DNA of 64,000 nucleotides from Xenorhabdus stockiae (GCF_002632825.1 NZ_NJAJ01000011.1:62001-126000); one strand, 5' to 3'. Positions 19,653-30,443 are shown, counted from the stretch's first letter. Notes: generated from the sequence alone by a model not told the origin. Program-made: numbers and translations.

Positions 19653-19680
19653 ATGGAGAGTCAAATAGAACACTCTCCAT
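19653..19680. terminator. hairpin between convergent uvrB and yvcK
   Basis: ATGGAGAGT and ACTCTCCAT pair as a 9-bp stem around a 10-base loop. It lies between the converging genes and may terminate either, although no long T-run is present. Confidence 0.55.
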
Positions 19681-19712
19681 TAGTGAAACTGCTACAACCA
19701 ATAACTGTATTA

Positions 19713-20621
19713 TTAGCCCAGTTTTTGCAGTGTATCTTCTATTGCTTGTCGTAATAGTTCACGATCATGGCGATAAGGAACATCCTGTGCCTCTAAGACC
19801 TGTTGTGTAACAATTCGGTCATCTAACTGGCTGATATCAGTACGTGGGCCAACAATGATTGCGTTGATCATTTTGCGCCCGATTGTATTTTCTATCATCT
19901 CAAGTTTTTCTTTCAATGAAAGATCGGCCGCCGCATGGCTGAGTTCTTTCCCTAAGTTACCGATATAAATCATATTGGCATTGCTGCGTCGCAGGGACTG
20001 GGTTAAATCTTCCAGTAACAATAATGGCATTAAGCTGGTAAAGAAACTGCCCGGGCCTATCAAGATCAAATCAGCCTGTTCAACCGCTTCCAGAGCTTCT
20101 TTGGTGGCGCTGACATGGGGATAAAGCATTAACTTTTTTGGAACACAATCCAGCTGGTCGATATTCACTTCTCCATGCACTTCATAGCCCTGAGCATCCA
20201 CTGCCATTAAGTCAACGGCTTGTTCGGACATAGGGATCAAATGCGCATTTACTTTCAGCAAATTTCTGAGCAGATTAATTGCCTCAAGAGGGCGGACGCT
20301 TAAATGATCTAAAGCCTTCAACATTAAGTTGCCCAGATTATGTCCGGCTAATTCACCACTACCGCCAAACCGGTATTCGAACATAGCTGAAGCAACAGTC
20401 GGCTCCGTGATCAGCTGGTTAAGGCAGTTCCGGGTATCACCCCAGGCGATACCGCCTTCTGAGCGCCTTATTCTCCCTGTTGAACCTCCATTATCTGTTG
20501 TTGTGACAATACCAGTCAGGCGGGCACCAAGGGAGGAGAGAGATGACATAACGCGCCCAAGTCCGTGACCACCGCCAAGGGCAACCACACGATCCAAATC
20601 GGCTAATGTTCGGTTTCGCAT
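19713..20621 (-). CDS. ybhK: YvcK/YbhK family protein (gluconeogenesis factor)
   Basis: A 302-residue protein of the YvcK (CofD-like) family. Family features are [17 protein letters not shown] at the start, the [12 protein letters not shown] motif, [10 protein letters not shown], and [15 protein letters not shown] near residue 190. In Bacillus subtilis YvcK binds UDP-sugars and is needed for growth on gluconeogenic carbon sources and for normal shape; the role in enterobacteria is not settled. Its place between uvrB and moaA is the same as in E. coli. GCAGGAACCCT precedes the ATG. Confidence 0.92.
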   Translation of the reverse strand: MRNRTLADLDRVVALGGGHGLGRVMSSLSSLGARLTGIVTTTDNGGSTGRIRRSEGGIAWGDTRNCLNQLITEPTVASAMFEYRFGGSGELAGHNLGNLMLKALDHLSVRPLEAINLLRNLLKVNAHLIPMSEQAVDLMAVDAQGYEVHGEVNIDQLDCVPKKLMLYPHVSATKEALEAVEQADLILIGPGSFFTSLMPLLLLEDLTQSLRRSNANMIYIGNLGKELSHAAADLSLKEKLEMIENTIGRKMINAIIVGPRTDISQLDDRIVTQQVLEAQDVPYRHDRELLRQAIEDTLQKLG

Positions 20622-20979
20622 AGGGTTCCTGCTACTGAATTAAATGTGCTTGAGTAAATTTTATATAATCTACCATAAAGTGTGATGCTTTTAGCAATCA
20701 CCATGATTTTATGCGATTTTTATCAAGTATTTCAGGATATAAACAGAATGAATAAGTAACAATAGGCTGATGCTGATGGTTTTTTGTAACTCTTTGTATA
20801 ATAAAATATATATCGAGATTGTCGTTAGCTTTTTTCTAATTTAAGGGGTAGAATCCCACGGCAAGGTTTAGTCACGTATGTCACGATTCATATGATGATT
20901 AAATTTGAAATTAACCCCTAGCCTCTGCGTCTAAGTCTTTGTTGTATAAATTTTTTATTAATTGATTCTACCGTAAATT
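20622..20979. other. upstream part of the ybhK-moaA gap
   Basis: AT-rich DNA that must hold the divergent promoters of ybhK and moaA. It contains an inverted pair AAGGGGTAGAATCC and AATTAACCCCTA (about 20843-20929) that could fold. I see no other recognisable site and no gene. Confidence 0.35.
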
Positions 20980-21070
20980 GTTCTATCAAATTAATACCAC
21001 ATCGATATGATGCTTTGGCCGTGGCTCCTGAGTCACCAGGGTGCAAGGCAGAAATGCATGCATCCCCCAT
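20980..21070 (+). ncRNA. molybdenum cofactor (Moco) riboswitch candidate
   Basis: The moaA leader carries GGCCGTGGCTCCTGAGTCAC followed by GGGTGCAAGGCAGAAATGCA, the conserved core I recall from the Moco RNA motif of E. coli moaA. GGGTGCA pairs with TGCATCC, enclosing a GCA-GAAA-TGC hairpin with a GNRA tetraloop (GAAA at 21051-21054). It ends just before the GGAAGG ribosome binding site, which suits translational control by Moco. The boundaries are approximate. Confidence 0.8.
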
Positions 21071-21087
21071 GATTGGAAGGTGTTATA

Positions 21088-22077
21088 GTGGAACAACTTA
21101 TCGATACATTTTCCCGCAAGTTTTATTACTTGAGGTTATCGGTTACTGATGTATGCAACTTTCGTTGCACATACTGCCTGCCTAACGGCTACCAGCCTGG
21201 CAGCAATCAACTCAACAAATCATTTCTTACTTTGCCGGAGATCCATCGTGTTAGCCGCGCTTTTGCAGAATTAGGTACCGAAAAAATTCGTCTGACTGGT
21301 GGCGAGCCGACTATGCGCCGTGATTTTTGCGACATAATCGCAGCAGTGCATGAAAACCCGCAGATTAAAAAAATTGCGGTTACGACGAATGGTTACCGGA
21401 TGGAGCGCGATGTGACCCGCTGGAAGGAAGCGGGGCTTACAGCGATTAATGTAAGTGTGGATAGTCTTGATCCTCGCCAGTTTCACGCTATTACCGGGCA
21501 GGATAAATTCTTTCAGATTATGCGTGGCATTGATGCAGCCTTTGAAACAGGTTTTAGCACAGTCAAAGTAAATGCGGTATTAATGAAAAATATCAATGAT
21601 ACCTGCCTGCCAGCGTTCCTTGACTGGATAAAACACCGTCCGATTCAATTGCGTTTTATTGAACTAATGGAGACGGGAGAAGGAAGTGAACACTTCCGGC
21701 ACCATCATCTTTCCGGTGATGTAATACGTAGCCGCTTACTCCAACAGGGCTGGCAACTGCAACAACGAGAACGTAGTGACGGCCCGGCTCAGGTTTTCAG
21801 ACATGCGGATTATCAGGGCGAAATTGGCCTGATAATGCCGTATGAGAAGAATTTCTGCCAAAGTTGTAATCGCCTGCGTGTCTCTGCCATTGGTAATCTT
21901 CATTTATGCCTGTTTGGTGAACAGGGAATCCCATTGCGTGATTTGCTGTCTGATGACGGATCTCTCAACGATTTGAAATTACGCATACAGGGTGGGTTGA
22001 GGCATAAGCGTGAAACTCACTTTTTGCATCAGGGAGATAGTGGTATCACCCCTAATCTTTCTTTCATTGGTGGTTAA
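21088..22077 (+). CDS. moaA: GTP 3',8-cyclase MoaA
   Basis: A 329-residue radical SAM enzyme that begins molybdopterin synthesis by rearranging GTP. The SAM cluster motif CNFRCTYC gives Cys23, Cys27 and Cys30. The second C-terminal cluster has [21 protein letters not shown], and the protein ends in the GG needed for activity. GTG 21088 with GGAAGG seven bases upstream gives exactly the E. coli length; an earlier TTG at 21073 overlaps the ribosome binding site and is rejected. It heads moaACDE; moaB, which follows moaA in E. coli, is missing. Confidence 0.96.
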   Translation: MEQLIDTFSRKFYYLRLSVTDVCNFRCTYCLPNGYQPGSNQLNKSFLTLPEIHRVSRAFAELGTEKIRLTGGEPTMRRDFCDIIAAVHENPQIKKIAVTTNGYRMERDVTRWKEAGLTAINVSVDSLDPRQFHAITGQDKFFQIMRGIDAAFETGFSTVKVNAVLMKNINDTCLPAFLDWIKHRPIQLRFIELMETGEGSEHFRHHHLSGDVIRSRLLQQGWQLQQRERSDGPAQVFRHADYQGEIGLIMPYEKNFCQSCNRLRVSAIGNLHLCLFGEQGIPLRDLLSDDGSLNDLKLRIQGGLRHKRETHFLHQGDSGITPNLSFIGG

Positions 22078-22110
22078 TTTAACGGCTCAATTTATTTTTC
22101 AGGAGCGAGA

Positions 22111-22590
22111 ATGTCTCAACTGACTCATATCAATACATCCGGCGAAGCTCATATGGTGGATATTTCTGCCAAAACAGAAACAGTACGCGAGGCCAGAGCT
22201 GAAGCCTTTATCGAAATGCAGGCTGAAACACTGGCTATGATTGTTTCCGGTGATCATCATAAAGGGGATGTTTTTGCAACCGCGCGTATTGCCGGCATTC
22301 AGGCAGCAAAACGGACATGGGAACTAATTCCACTGTGTCATCCTTTGTTACTTAGTAAAGTTGAAGTTCAATTAGAAGCACAAACAGAACACAGCCGGGT
22401 TAGAATTGAATCCTGCTGCCGTCTGACAGGGAAGACAGGGGTAGAAATGGAGGCGCTGACAGCAGCTTCCGTGGCAGCTTTGACCATTTATGATATGTGT
22501 AAAGCAGTACAAAAAGATATGGTTATCGGGCCGGTTCGTTTGCTGGAAAAAAGTGGTGGGAAATCAGGAAATTTTAAGGTGAAAAAATGA
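22111..22590 (+). CDS. moaC: cyclic pyranopterin monophosphate synthase MoaC
   Basis: A 159-residue cytoplasmic enzyme that turns the MoaA product 3',8-cyclo-GTP into cyclic pyranopterin monophosphate. Conserved parts are [18 protein letters not shown], the [20 protein letters not shown] active-site segment, [20 protein letters not shown] and KSGGKSG with catalytic lysines. The ATG follows AGGAGCGAGA. It overlaps moaD by four bases (ATGA), so translation is coupled. Confidence 0.97.
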   Translation: MSQLTHINTSGEAHMVDISAKTETVREARAEAFIEMQAETLAMIVSGDHHKGDVFATARIAGIQAAKRTWELIPLCHPLLLSKVEVQLEAQTEHSRVRIESCCRLTGKTGVEMEALTAASVAALTIYDMCKAVQKDMVIGPVRLLEKSGGKSGNFKVKK

Positions 22591-22832
22591 TAAAAGTTCT
22601 GTTTTTCGCACAGGTACGGGAACTGGTAGGCACAGATTCTCTTGAATTACCGAATGATTATCCAACGGTGGCGCACCTTCGCAGGTCGCTACTTGAAAAA
22701 GGTGAACGTTGGGCGTTGGCATTGGAGGATGGGAAATTGCTGGCAGCCGTGAACCAAGCGTTTGTTCACGCGGAACACCCACTGAATGATGGTGATGAAG
22801 TGGCATTTTTCCCGCCGGTCACCGGAGGCTAA
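22587..22832 (+). CDS. moaD: molybdopterin synthase sulfur carrier subunit MoaD
   Basis: An 81-residue ubiquitin-like protein ending in FFPPVTGG. The C-terminal Gly-Gly is adenylated by MoeB and converted to a thiocarboxylate, which then donates sulfur to the dithiolene. Length and fold features ([27 protein letters not shown]) match E. coli MoaD. It starts inside the end of moaC and is followed two bases later by its partner moaE; its activator moeB is also in this window, at 49709-50476. Confidence 0.95.
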   Translation: MIKVLFFAQVRELVGTDSLELPNDYPTVAHLRRSLLEKGERWALALEDGKLLAAVNQAFVHAEHPLNDGDEVAFFPPVTGG

Positions 22833-22834
22833 CG

Positions 22835-23293
22835 ATGGAAAAGACACGAATCAGTATCCAGAAAGCGGTGTTTAATGTCGGTGAGGAATACCAATGGCTG
22901 GCACAGTCTGATGAAGATGGCGCGATTGTGACTTTCACGGGTAAAGTTCGTAATCACAATTTAGGTGATAATGTTCAGGCGCTGACTCTGGAACATTATC
23001 CGGGCATGACAGAAAACATGCTCCATAAAATTGTTGATGAAGCCCGCCAACGTTGGCCCTTACAGCGGATCAATATTATTCATCGTATTGGAAAACTACA
23101 TCCGGGGGATGAAATTGTATTTGTTGGCGTAACGGGGGCACATCGCAGTACAGCGTTTGCTGCTGCCGAATTTCTGATGGATTATTTAAAAACGCAGGCT
23201 CCTTTCTGGAAAAAAGAATCCCTTAACACTGGGGAACGCTGGGTAGAAGCAAGAAAAAGCGATCAGGAAGCGGCAGAACGCTGGTTTACGTAG
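22835..23293 (+). CDS. moaE: molybdopterin synthase catalytic subunit MoaE
   Basis: A 152-residue subunit that pairs with MoaD to convert cyclic pyranopterin monophosphate to molybdopterin. Family stretches are DGAIVTFTGKVRNHN, LTLEHYPGMTE, RIGKLHPGDEIVFVGVTGAHR and the PFWKKE motif with an active-site lysine. CGGAGGCTAACG precedes the ATG. It is the last gene of the operon. The 203-bp gap to ybhL has no convincing terminator but includes an AT-rich promoter-like region. Confidence 0.96.
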   Translation: MEKTRISIQKAVFNVGEEYQWLAQSDEDGAIVTFTGKVRNHNLGDNVQALTLEHYPGMTENMLHKIVDEARQRWPLQRINIIHRIGKLHPGDEIVFVGVTGAHRSTAFAAAEFLMDYLKTQAPFWKKESLNTGERWVEARKSDQEAAERWFT

Positions 23294-23496
23294 TGAGATA
23301 AGATCATAAAAAACATATTGATGAGGCCTTTTGCGAGTTATCTCTAAAAGCGGGTAGATAAATCATATATCACTAAAATTGTGATTAATTGGCAGATGGT
23401 TTTGTTCATGTTCTATGCTAATGTATAGCATTTGAAACAGATTGTTTTTTGTTAAACAGTCTTAATCCTTCAACATTGTCATAAAAGGTACTCGTC

Positions 23497-24207
23497 ATGG
23501 ACCGATATCAACGTTCCAACGGTTCGATTGTCCAGCAAGCTGGCTCAGGTATACAAACTTATATGGCACAGGTCTATGGCTGGATGACCTGTGGTCTGTT
23601 GTTAACTGCATTTGTTGCATGGTATGTAGCAAATACACCAGAAATCTTATATGCCATCTTCAGTAACTCCATCGTTTTTTATGGTTTGATCATTGCACAA
23701 CTAGCATTGGTGTTTGTGCTGTCTGGTTTGGTACATAAAATGAGTGGTGCGGTAGCTACCGGGCTATTTATGCTCTATTCCATGCTGACCGGGCTGACGA
23801 TATCCAGCATTTTTGTAGTTTATACCAGCGGCTCCATTGCCAGCACCTTTGTCATCTCGGCGGCGATGTTTGGTGCGTTGAGCGTTTATGGTTACACCAC
23901 CAAGCGTAGCCTGAGTGGTATGGGCAGCTTCCTGTTTATGGGGTTGATTGGTATCGTTCTGGCTTCTTTGGTCAATATCTGGCTGAAAAGCCCGGCTCTG
24001 ATGTGGGCAATCACCTATATTGGTGTGCTGGTTTTTGCCGGCCTGACAGCCTACGACACTCAGAAACTGAAAGAAATGGGTGCTGAGCTGGATGTTAATG
24101 ATAAAGAGAATATGCGCAGATACTCTATCACTGGCGCATTAACTCTGTATCTGGACTTCATTAACCTGTTCCTGATGCTGCTGCGCATTCTGGGCGACCG
24201 TCGCTAA
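23497..24207 (+). CDS. ybhL: Bax inhibitor-1 family inner membrane protein YbhL
   Basis: A 236-residue membrane protein with about seven hydrophobic helices, of the BI-1/YccA (UPF0005) family. The N-terminal tail MDRYQRSNGSIVQQAGSGIQ is polar; the C-terminal part has GLTAYDTQKLKEM and LTLYLDFINLFLMLLRILG, which are diagnostic, including the aspartate pair tied to pH-gated calcium leak in a Bacillus homologue. The E. coli function is not firmly known. It lies downstream of moaE as in E. coli, in its own unit with terminator 24243-24267. Confidence 0.9.
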   Translation: MDRYQRSNGSIVQQAGSGIQTYMAQVYGWMTCGLLLTAFVAWYVANTPEILYAIFSNSIVFYGLIIAQLALVFVLSGLVHKMSGAVATGLFMLYSMLTGLTISSIFVVYTSGSIASTFVISAAMFGALSVYGYTTKRSLSGMGSFLFMGLIGIVLASLVNIWLKSPALMWAITYIGVLVFAGLTAYDTQKLKEMGAELDVNDKENMRRYSITGALTLYLDFINLFLMLLRILGDRR

Positions 24208-24242
24208 TTGCTGAAAATTCCTTCACTGTTCTGATGTGTGAC

Positions 24243-24268
24243 AGGCCCTGTTTAGCAGGGCCTTTTTG
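24243..24268 (+). terminator. terminator after ybhL
   Basis: AGGCCCTG, TTTAG, CAGGGCCT then TTTTGC: a compact GC-rich stem with a short T-run, 36 bases after the ybhL stop. Confidence 0.85.
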
Positions 24269-24299
24269 CTAAAATTTCCTTTTTATCGGAGTGTTATTT

Positions 24300-24785
24300 G
24301 TGAATCAAAGTAGTGCTGCCACTATTCGTATTTCAGCAAAAGCTATCATTTTCCACAAAGAGCAGATCTTACTCGTTAGATATAAATCAGATTCAGATGA
24401 ATGGTATACCTTGCCAGGTGGAGGGCAACTGTTTGGAGAAACCTTGACTCAAACCTTAATTAGAGAGTGCCTTGAAGAGACGGCATATAAGATTGAACCG
24501 TCACGGCTGGTATTTGTTAGAGAATATATAGGCAGTAATCATGAATTTGCTGAGTTTGATAAAGAAGTCCATCAAACTGAATTGATTTTTCTTGCCTCGC
24601 TTGCTGATAAAAACCCCGATATTCATAATCGAGATATCTATGCAGACAGGGATCAAATAGGTGCTCAATGGGTCAATTTGAAGGATGTTATAAACTTGCC
24701 TTTATTTCCTGCGGTCCTACGTTCCTTGATTGTAGAAAAGCGTTTTTCTGCTGATTTTCCTATCTATTTAGGGGATGTGAATTAA
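24300..24785 (+). CDS. NUDIX hydrolase
   Basis: A 161-residue NUDIX-fold protein. The NUDIX box runs from GGQLFGE to RECLEETAY near residues 42-65, keeping the catalytic REUxEE glutamates; the usual glycine after EE-x is alanine here. Such enzymes hydrolyse nucleoside diphosphates linked to another moiety; the substrate is not evident. GTG 24300 was chosen because GGAG lies eight bases before it; GTG 24291 overlaps that site. It stands alone beyond the ybhL terminator, is more AT-rich than ybhL, and is not part of the E. coli order that I recall. Confidence 0.8.
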   Translation: MNQSSAATIRISAKAIIFHKEQILLVRYKSDSDEWYTLPGGGQLFGETLTQTLIRECLEETAYKIEPSRLVFVREYIGSNHEFAEFDKEVHQTELIFLASLADKNPDIHNRDIYADRDQIGAQWVNLKDVINLPLFPAVLRSLIVEKRFSADFPIYLGDVN

Positions 24786-25116
24786 GGCTGATAAAAAGGT
24801 TGGATGAACATATAATCACAAAATAGTCACGGTAGCATTACCAACAATAAAATTAATTGACTTATTCATATGCCTTATACTTCACTACAGCCTTAATCTC
24901 AACCGATTAAGCAGTTATGGAAGTACATGCCTGAGCAGGTACGAAACAATATTTATTTCCGAATATAAAAAACATTCCGTGAAATCCTTCATCATTTTTT
25001 ATGCCATTTTATCCGGAAAATACAGGGGGTGGCTATCCAGCTGATAGATAATTTTTAGACTTTAATTTCTATATTTTAAAGTTAATTTAGCATATCAGAT
25101 AATTAATGATTATTAT
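24786..25116. other. AT-rich intergenic region
   Basis: 331 bp between the convergent NUDIX gene and the orphan gene. I see no gene, ERIC element or strong terminator in it. Confidence 0.5.
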
Positions 25117-26127
25117 TCAATGATCTGCAAGATGGACTTTAAGTTTTTCTTGATGGTTATCATTTCTCGGTACGATATCGAAAGTGCCATTATTACCGAA
25201 TTGATCATAGATTTTTATATACATGTCGTACCAAGTATCCTGTGATTTACCAATTGAATCGAATCCCATAAAAATGACGGTAAAACAAAGAGCATTAGCT
25301 ATTTGTCTAATTTCTATATCTATAGGATGTGTAATATTTAAATCAAACCATTTAGTATTTCCTACGGATACCGTTGTATACTCGCCTAATGACCAGAGAA
25401 AATGGGAATAGTAACGAGAATACCCAGTATCCAGATGATAAAGTTGATGAACAGAATCGAGCATACCACCAAAGTTTTCTAATTTTATGATATTCCGTTT
25501 TCCATATTTATCTTTTTGTTTAAGCGATACATATGTATTGAATTGGTTCCAGAAGAAAGTATCATCCCATTCAGAGTGAGTTGTGATAAGGACTTCATTA
25601 CTTTCTAAATCAGATAGGTGGTAATATATTTCATTGAGTGATGTTAATTGAATAAATGCATCTTTTTTTTCCTGATGAGCAGTAGTATATTCATATCTAG
25701 GTGTTTTCACTAAAACAGCTATTTTTTTAACTTGATTTATAGCTGATGGTGAGCAATATACATAAAAAATCACACTATTATCTGATTTTTTATCTGGTTT
25801 TAGAACAATATAAGATGAACTTCCTGGTATTGCTGTAAATTCATTTGGGTCATCGGTATATGACCATGTAAAAGGATCATTTCCTGCTGCTTTATAAGTT
25901 ATTTTTTCTTCAGTATGATGATCAATAAGATAAATATGTTTTAACAGTAAGCTGCTTGGGATTAAAATAGTTTTACCATAAATATCAGTTGGCTGAATCT
26001 TTATTGTTACAGATATCATATTTCTTTTATTAGCAAAAATACTGGCTGTATTACTTTTGTTTATATGGTTTATTCTTATGTTAATATCGTTTACTCCATG
26101 CCAGTGAAAATTTTTAATATTGCCCAT
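25117..26127 (-). CDS. orphan protein of unknown function (336 residues)
   Basis: I do not recognise this protein. The ATG 26127 has a strong AAAGGAGAT ahead of it, so it is likely real. There is no signal peptide or membrane helix. Residues 35-135 show alternating polar and hydrophobic stretches (MISVTIKIQPTDIYG, SSYIVLKP, VIFYVYCSPSAINQVKKIAVLV) like an immunoglobulin-type beta-sandwich. The second half is rich in Tyr, Trp, Asp and His (HSEWDDTFFWNQFNTYVSLK, HFLWSLGEYTTVSVGN, WYDMYIKIYDQFGNNG) and also looks beta-rich. It is strongly AT-rich, flanked by AT-rich gaps, and inserted between ybhL/NUDIX and the ybh efflux operon. It may be a lineage-specific secreted or surface-interacting protein, but this is a guess. 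Confidence 0.7.
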   Translation of the reverse strand: MGNIKNFHWHGVNDINIRINHINKSNTASIFANKRNMISVTIKIQPTDIYGKTILIPSSLLLKHIYLIDHHTEEKITYKAAGNDPFTWSYTDDPNEFTAIPGSSSYIVLKPDKKSDNSVIFYVYCSPSAINQVKKIAVLVKTPRYEYTTAHQEKKDAFIQLTSLNEIYYHLSDLESNEVLITTHSEWDDTFFWNQFNTYVSLKQKDKYGKRNIIKLENFGGMLDSVHQLYHLDTGYSRYYSHFLWSLGEYTTVSVGNTKWFDLNITHPIDIEIRQIANALCFTVIFMGFDSIGKSQDTWYDMYIKIYDQFGNNGTFDIVPRNDNHQEKLKVHLADH

Positions 26128-26403
26128 AAATATCTCCTTTAATTTATTCTTTTAAATACTGTATTTTGTTCTTATACAGAATGATTATTTTTTCTGGAAC
26201 AGATTTCAGTAATAAGTGTAAGTTATATTTATATTTTTCAATGTGATGTTTTTTATTATAAATAAAAATATGTAGATATGGGATATATCTTAATTATTAT
26301 AAAAGCCTATATGGTTAAATATTGCGAAGAAAAATACGAAACCTATCAGTACTAAGTATAGGCGAAAAATTACATGTATCAACCCATAGTATGAACAATA
26401 ACA

Positions 26404-27510
26404 TCACGCAATTTTGCTCCGGAATAACCGATAAGCAATTCCACTTGTTGTCACAATAATCACCAGTAAAGGCCATAGACTGTGCCAGATCACCGAAAAA
26501 TTAGCACCTTTCAAATAAATCTGTTTAGTGATGTCAGTAAAGTGCCGGATTGGGTTTATCCATGTTATATCCTGTAACCAGATGGGCATGTTCTCAACGG
26601 GAGATATATATCCAGAAAGCAGGATGGCAGGCATCATAAATACAAACACGCCGATAAATGCCTGTTGTTGTGTTGAACAAATAGCGGAGATGAGTAAGCC
26701 AAACCCGACCAGCGATAGCCCGTAAATCAGGATACAGCCGTAAAATAGCAGTAGTGAGCCTGAAAAAGGAATTTGGTAACACAATGTTCCAATCAGCAAA
26801 ACGATACTTGCCTGCACTGTTGCTACCACTAACGCCGGAATAGCTTTACCAATGAAAATTTGCCATGTGGTAAGAGGGGAAACGAGCAATTGATCTAATG
26901 TTCCCTGTTCTCGCTCACGGGCAACGGAAAGTGCGGTAACGATCAGGACGCCAATGGTTGTTATCATGGCAACCAGAGACGGAACCACGAACCATTTATA
27001 ATCCAGATTGGTGTTATACCAGTTGCGAATAATTAGTTCGCTGTTATTTATCCCCGGCATATTGCCCTGTAACTCTTTCTGATAGTTCATCACAATCTGT
27101 TGAAGATAGTTGGCAGCAATTTGCGCGCTGTTTGAGTTACGTCCATCAAGCAGAACCTGAATGGAAGTAGGGGAATGGCTGGCAATATGAGCACTGAAAT
27201 TTTGTGGAAAACGGACTAATAGCAAGGCATCACGATTATCCAGTGTCGGTCGAATCTCCTGAGAGCTGTTCAGCATAATCAGATCAGGAAAGGCTTTAGA
27301 TTTCGCCAGCCGTTGGGTCAGTTCGATGGATGCCTGTCCTTTATCTTCGTCATAAATTGCGATAGTGGCATTTTTAACTTCCAGAGTTGCAGCCCACGGA
27401 AACAGTATCATCTGAAAAATAACGGGCAGGATCAGCGTTGCCCGTGTCTGAGGATCTCGCAGAAGAGACTGTAATTCTTTCATGACGAGTGTATATAGGC
27501 GATGAAACAT
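26404..27510 (-). CDS. ybhR: YbhR, ABC-2 type exporter permease
   Basis: A 368-residue inner-membrane permease of the ABC-2 family. It has an N-terminal helix, a large periplasmic domain (about residues 45-170) and five to six helices at the C-terminus. The ABC-2 signature is seen as [27 protein letters not shown]. It is the last gene of cecR-ybhGFSR; in E. coli YbhFSR is a multidrug and cation exporter. It starts 12 bases after ybhS and pairs with it to form a heterodimeric channel. Confidence 0.93.
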   Translation of the reverse strand: MFHRLYTLVMKELQSLLRDPQTRATLILPVIFQMILFPWAATLEVKNATIAIYDEDKGQASIELTQRLAKSKAFPDLIMLNSSQEIRPTLDNRDALLLVRFPQNFSAHIASHSPTSIQVLLDGRNSNSAQIAANYLQQIVMNYQKELQGNMPGINNSELIIRNWYNTNLDYKWFVVPSLVAMITTIGVLIVTALSVAREREQGTLDQLLVSPLTTWQIFIGKAIPALVVATVQASIVLLIGTLCYQIPFSGSLLLFYGCILIYGLSLVGFGLLISAICSTQQQAFIGVFVFMMPAILLSGYISPVENMPIWLQDITWINPIRHFTDITKQIYLKGANFSVIWHSLWPLLVIIVTTSGIAYRLFRSKIA

Positions 27511-27522
27511 GTTCTTTCCTTT

Positions 27523-28701
27523 TTAATCCAGATGTCGGCGGGTTTTCCATGCAGTCAGGCCAATAAACACGATGGCGCTGGCAATTAAAAACAGCAAATT
27601 TGTGATTAAAACGGTACCGATATTACCCGCCAAAAACAGCGTTTGTAAGCTACTGACAAAATAACGGGCAGGAACAATATAAGTAGAAAGCTGAATCAAC
27701 AACGGCATACTATTTATTTCAAATACAAAGCCGGACAGCATAATGGCTGGCAAAAAAGCAGCATTAAGGGAAATCATTGCCGCATTAAATTGGTTACGGG
27801 TCACTGTCGAGATTAATAACCCCATCCCTAAAGCAGTAGCGAGATACAGGCTGGAAATCAAAGCCAGTATCCAGAGCGAACCATGATAAGGAATACCCAT
27901 AATAAAGACGGCAAAAACCATGCAAAGTACCATGACGAAAGAGCCGAGAACCTGATAGGGCAGTAATTTGGAAAGCAATAATTCAGTTCGGGTAACCTGA
28001 GTGGATAAAAGAGCCTCCATCGTACCCCGTTCCCATTCGCGAGCGACAACCAGAGAAGTCAGGATTGCTCCAACGACTGTTATGATAATTGAAATCGCAC
28101 CGGGAATAAGAAAATGCTGGCTGATTGCAGCCGGATTAAACCAGTAACGGATTTGCATATCAATGAGTGGGATTGTTGAGGTTCCCTGATTTTGCCCTCG
28201 TTGCTGTAACCAGATTTGCCAAACCCCTTTAGCATAACCCTGTACAAAATTGGCTGTATTAGGTTCACTGCCATCAGTGATCACCTGAATTGGAGCATGC
28301 TCACTAACCCGGGTAAGCTGTGCATCAAAATTGACCGGGATAACAATAATGCCGCGAATTTCACCGGCCTGTATTTTATTGATCAAAAGTTGGCGGTTAT
28401 TGCTGATCGTGGCATCAATATAAGGTGACCCGGTGAATGCATGAACCAGTTCCTGTGCATCTTTGCTTTGTTGCTCCATCAAGATACCGAGGCGAAGTTT
28501 ACTGGAATCAAGATTAATCCCATAACCGAAAATAAACAGCAGCATAAGTGGAATCACGACAGCAATTAAGGTACTGCTGGGATCACGTATAATCTGCTTA
28601 CTTTCTTTAATACAAAGTGCTTTTAGTCGCCGCCATGAAAAACTGACTGCTTTTTGAGTCTTGGGGGGTTGTTCAGCATGATTTGCTTCATTACGACTCA
28701 T
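27523..28701 (-). CDS. ybhS: YbhS, ABC-2 type exporter permease
   Basis: A 392-residue ABC-2 permease with the same build as YbhR: a cytoplasmic N-tail, one helix, a periplasmic domain and a C-terminal helical bundle. The signature [23 protein letters not shown] is clear. It is some 15 residues longer than the E. coli protein as I recall it, because of a polar N-terminus ([20 protein letters not shown]). The start overlaps the ybhF stop by four bases, so it is translationally coupled. Confidence 0.93.
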   Translation of the reverse strand: MSRNEANHAEQPPKTQKAVSFSWRRLKALCIKESKQIIRDPSSTLIAVVIPLMLLFIFGYGINLDSSKLRLGILMEQQSKDAQELVHAFTGSPYIDATISNNRQLLINKIQAGEIRGIIVIPVNFDAQLTRVSEHAPIQVITDGSEPNTANFVQGYAKGVWQIWLQQRGQNQGTSTIPLIDMQIRYWFNPAAISQHFLIPGAISIIITVVGAILTSLVVAREWERGTMEALLSTQVTRTELLLSKLLPYQVLGSFVMVLCMVFAVFIMGIPYHGSLWILALISSLYLATALGMGLLISTVTRNQFNAAMISLNAAFLPAIMLSGFVFEINSMPLLIQLSTYIVPARYFVSSLQTLFLAGNIGTVLITNLLFLIASAIVFIGLTAWKTRRHLD

Positions 28702-30434
28702 TGCGGCTCCTTATCGTAATTCACCACGAGGTCGATAAAAACATCTTCCATTGAAGGGTTAGGGCGCTCTGTCGTTGATACCCGTCGCTTCAATTCGTCA
28801 GGTGTACCTGCTGCAATTAATTTTCCGCGAAAAACTAAACCGATACGGTCACAATACTCTGCTTCATCCATGAAATGTGTCGTGACCATCACGGTAACAC
28901 CTTTATCCACCATCCCATTGATATGTAACCAGAATTCACGACGTGTCAGTGGATCAACACCTGATGTCGGTTCATCCAGAAACAGAATATCGGGTTCATG
29001 CATCAGAGCACAGGCAAGGGCCAGCCGTTGTTTAAAACCGAGTGGCAGGCTGTCGGTTGTTTGCTGCAAAATGGATTTCAGGCTGAAAGCACTGATCATT
29101 TCTGCCATTTTTTTCTTCTGATGGCGACCACTCAGACCATAAACGCCGGAAAAGAATTTCAGGTTTTGCTCTACGGTTAAATCACCATAGAGTGAAAATT
29201 TTTGTGCCATATAACCGAGGTGTTGACGAGCCTGACCTGAATCGGTTTTTAAATCCATATTCAATACCAGTGCATTGCCATGTGTCGGAAGCATCAATCC
29301 ACACATCATTTTGAATGTCGTCGACTTTCCTGCTCCATTGGGCCCCAGCAAGCCAAAAATTTCACCTCGTTTTACCTGAAAGTTCACATGATCTGTAGCA
29401 GTAAAGTCGCCGAATTTTTTTGTCAGATCACGCGCTTCTATTACGGTTTCTGCCGGATTTTGCGGGATCTGCGGCATGATTTCTGCCAGCTCTGAACGGC
29501 GGGAAGGGATGCCACCCAGTAAATCGATAAAAGCATCTTCAAAGCGTGGTTCCGCATCAAAAAGTTTGATATCAGGCAGTCCTATTTGCTGACCTAGTTC
29601 AGTACTGTCAGCGCCGGCTCTTAAAATCAGACGAAGGTATCTGCCCTGAATCACGCCATCGGTGACTTGTGGCAACGTGAGTGCCTGTTGCAGAATTTTT
29701 CGGCGGGAGTCTGGTTTGATATCAAGCAGAAAAGAGCGTCCTGCGATACCCTGAGTCAGTTTTTGCGGCTGACCGCGATAAAGCAATTCACCCTGATTCA
29801 GCAATAAAATATCAGGGCAAAGTTCGGCTTCATCTAAATAAGAGGTGCTCCATAAAATCAGCATGCCATCAGAGGCAAGCTCATGCACCATTTGCCATAA
29901 TTCCCGTCGGGCAATGGGATCTACACCCACGCCGGGTTCATCCAGCAAGAGCACTTTGGGGCTGCCGACCAATGTACAGGCCAGACCTAGCTTCTGTTTC
30001 ATCCCGCCGGAGAGCTTACCTGCCAGTCGGTCAGTAAAGCGGGTTAAATCAGTAAAAGTCAGTAGCTTCCGGAAAGTGGATTGTCGCTCTTTTCCGGTTA
30101 CACTACGCAGATCTGCATATAAATCGAGGTTTTCCTGTACGGTTAAGTCTTCATACAGGCCAAATTTTTGGGGCATATAGCCCAGTTTAGAACGAACTTC
30201 GACACTGTCTTTAATGGGATCAAGCCCCATTATTTCAATAGTGCCGTGATTTGGCTTCAGTAACCCGGCCAACATTCGTATCAGTGTGGTTTTTCCCGCT
30301 CCATCCGGGCCGACAAGCCCAGTAACAGATCCCCCGAACAGCTCAGCATTTAATTGGGATACCGCCGGAATTTCTAACCCCGGAAAAGTTTTCTCCACAC
30401 CGTTCAGTTTTATTGTATAGGCTGAACTGGTCAT
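28698..30434 (-). CDS. ybhF: YbhF, tandem ABC exporter ATPase
   Basis: A 578-residue fusion of two ABC ATPase domains, the same length as E. coli YbhF. The first domain has GPDGAGKTT (near residue 40), [16 protein letters not shown] and [10 protein letters not shown]. The second has GPNGAGKST (near 360), [16 protein letters not shown] in place of LSGG, and [10 protein letters not shown]. It powers the YbhSR permease pair. Its start is nine bases after ybhG. Confidence 0.95.
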   Translation of the reverse strand: MTSSAYTIKLNGVEKTFPGLEIPAVSQLNAELFGGSVTGLVGPDGAGKTTLIRMLAGLLKPNHGTIEIMGLDPIKDSVEVRSKLGYMPQKFGLYEDLTVQENLDLYADLRSVTGKERQSTFRKLLTFTDLTRFTDRLAGKLSGGMKQKLGLACTLVGSPKVLLLDEPGVGVDPIARRELWQMVHELASDGMLILWSTSYLDEAELCPDILLLNQGELLYRGQPQKLTQGIAGRSFLLDIKPDSRRKILQQALTLPQVTDGVIQGRYLRLILRAGADSTELGQQIGLPDIKLFDAEPRFEDAFIDLLGGIPSRRSELAEIMPQIPQNPAETVIEARDLTKKFGDFTATDHVNFQVKRGEIFGLLGPNGAGKSTTFKMMCGLMLPTHGNALVLNMDLKTDSGQARQHLGYMAQKFSLYGDLTVEQNLKFFSGVYGLSGRHQKKKMAEMISAFSLKSILQQTTDSLPLGFKQRLALACALMHEPDILFLDEPTSGVDPLTRREFWLHINGMVDKGVTVMVTTHFMDEAEYCDRIGLVFRGKLIAAGTPDELKRRVSTTERPNPSMEDVFIDLVVNYDKEPQ

Positions 30435-30443
30435 ATTGTTGCC

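Noticed and set aside
21073-21087. TTG start for moaA
   Set aside because: It overlaps the GGAAGG ribosome binding site of the GTG start, which gives the E. coli length.
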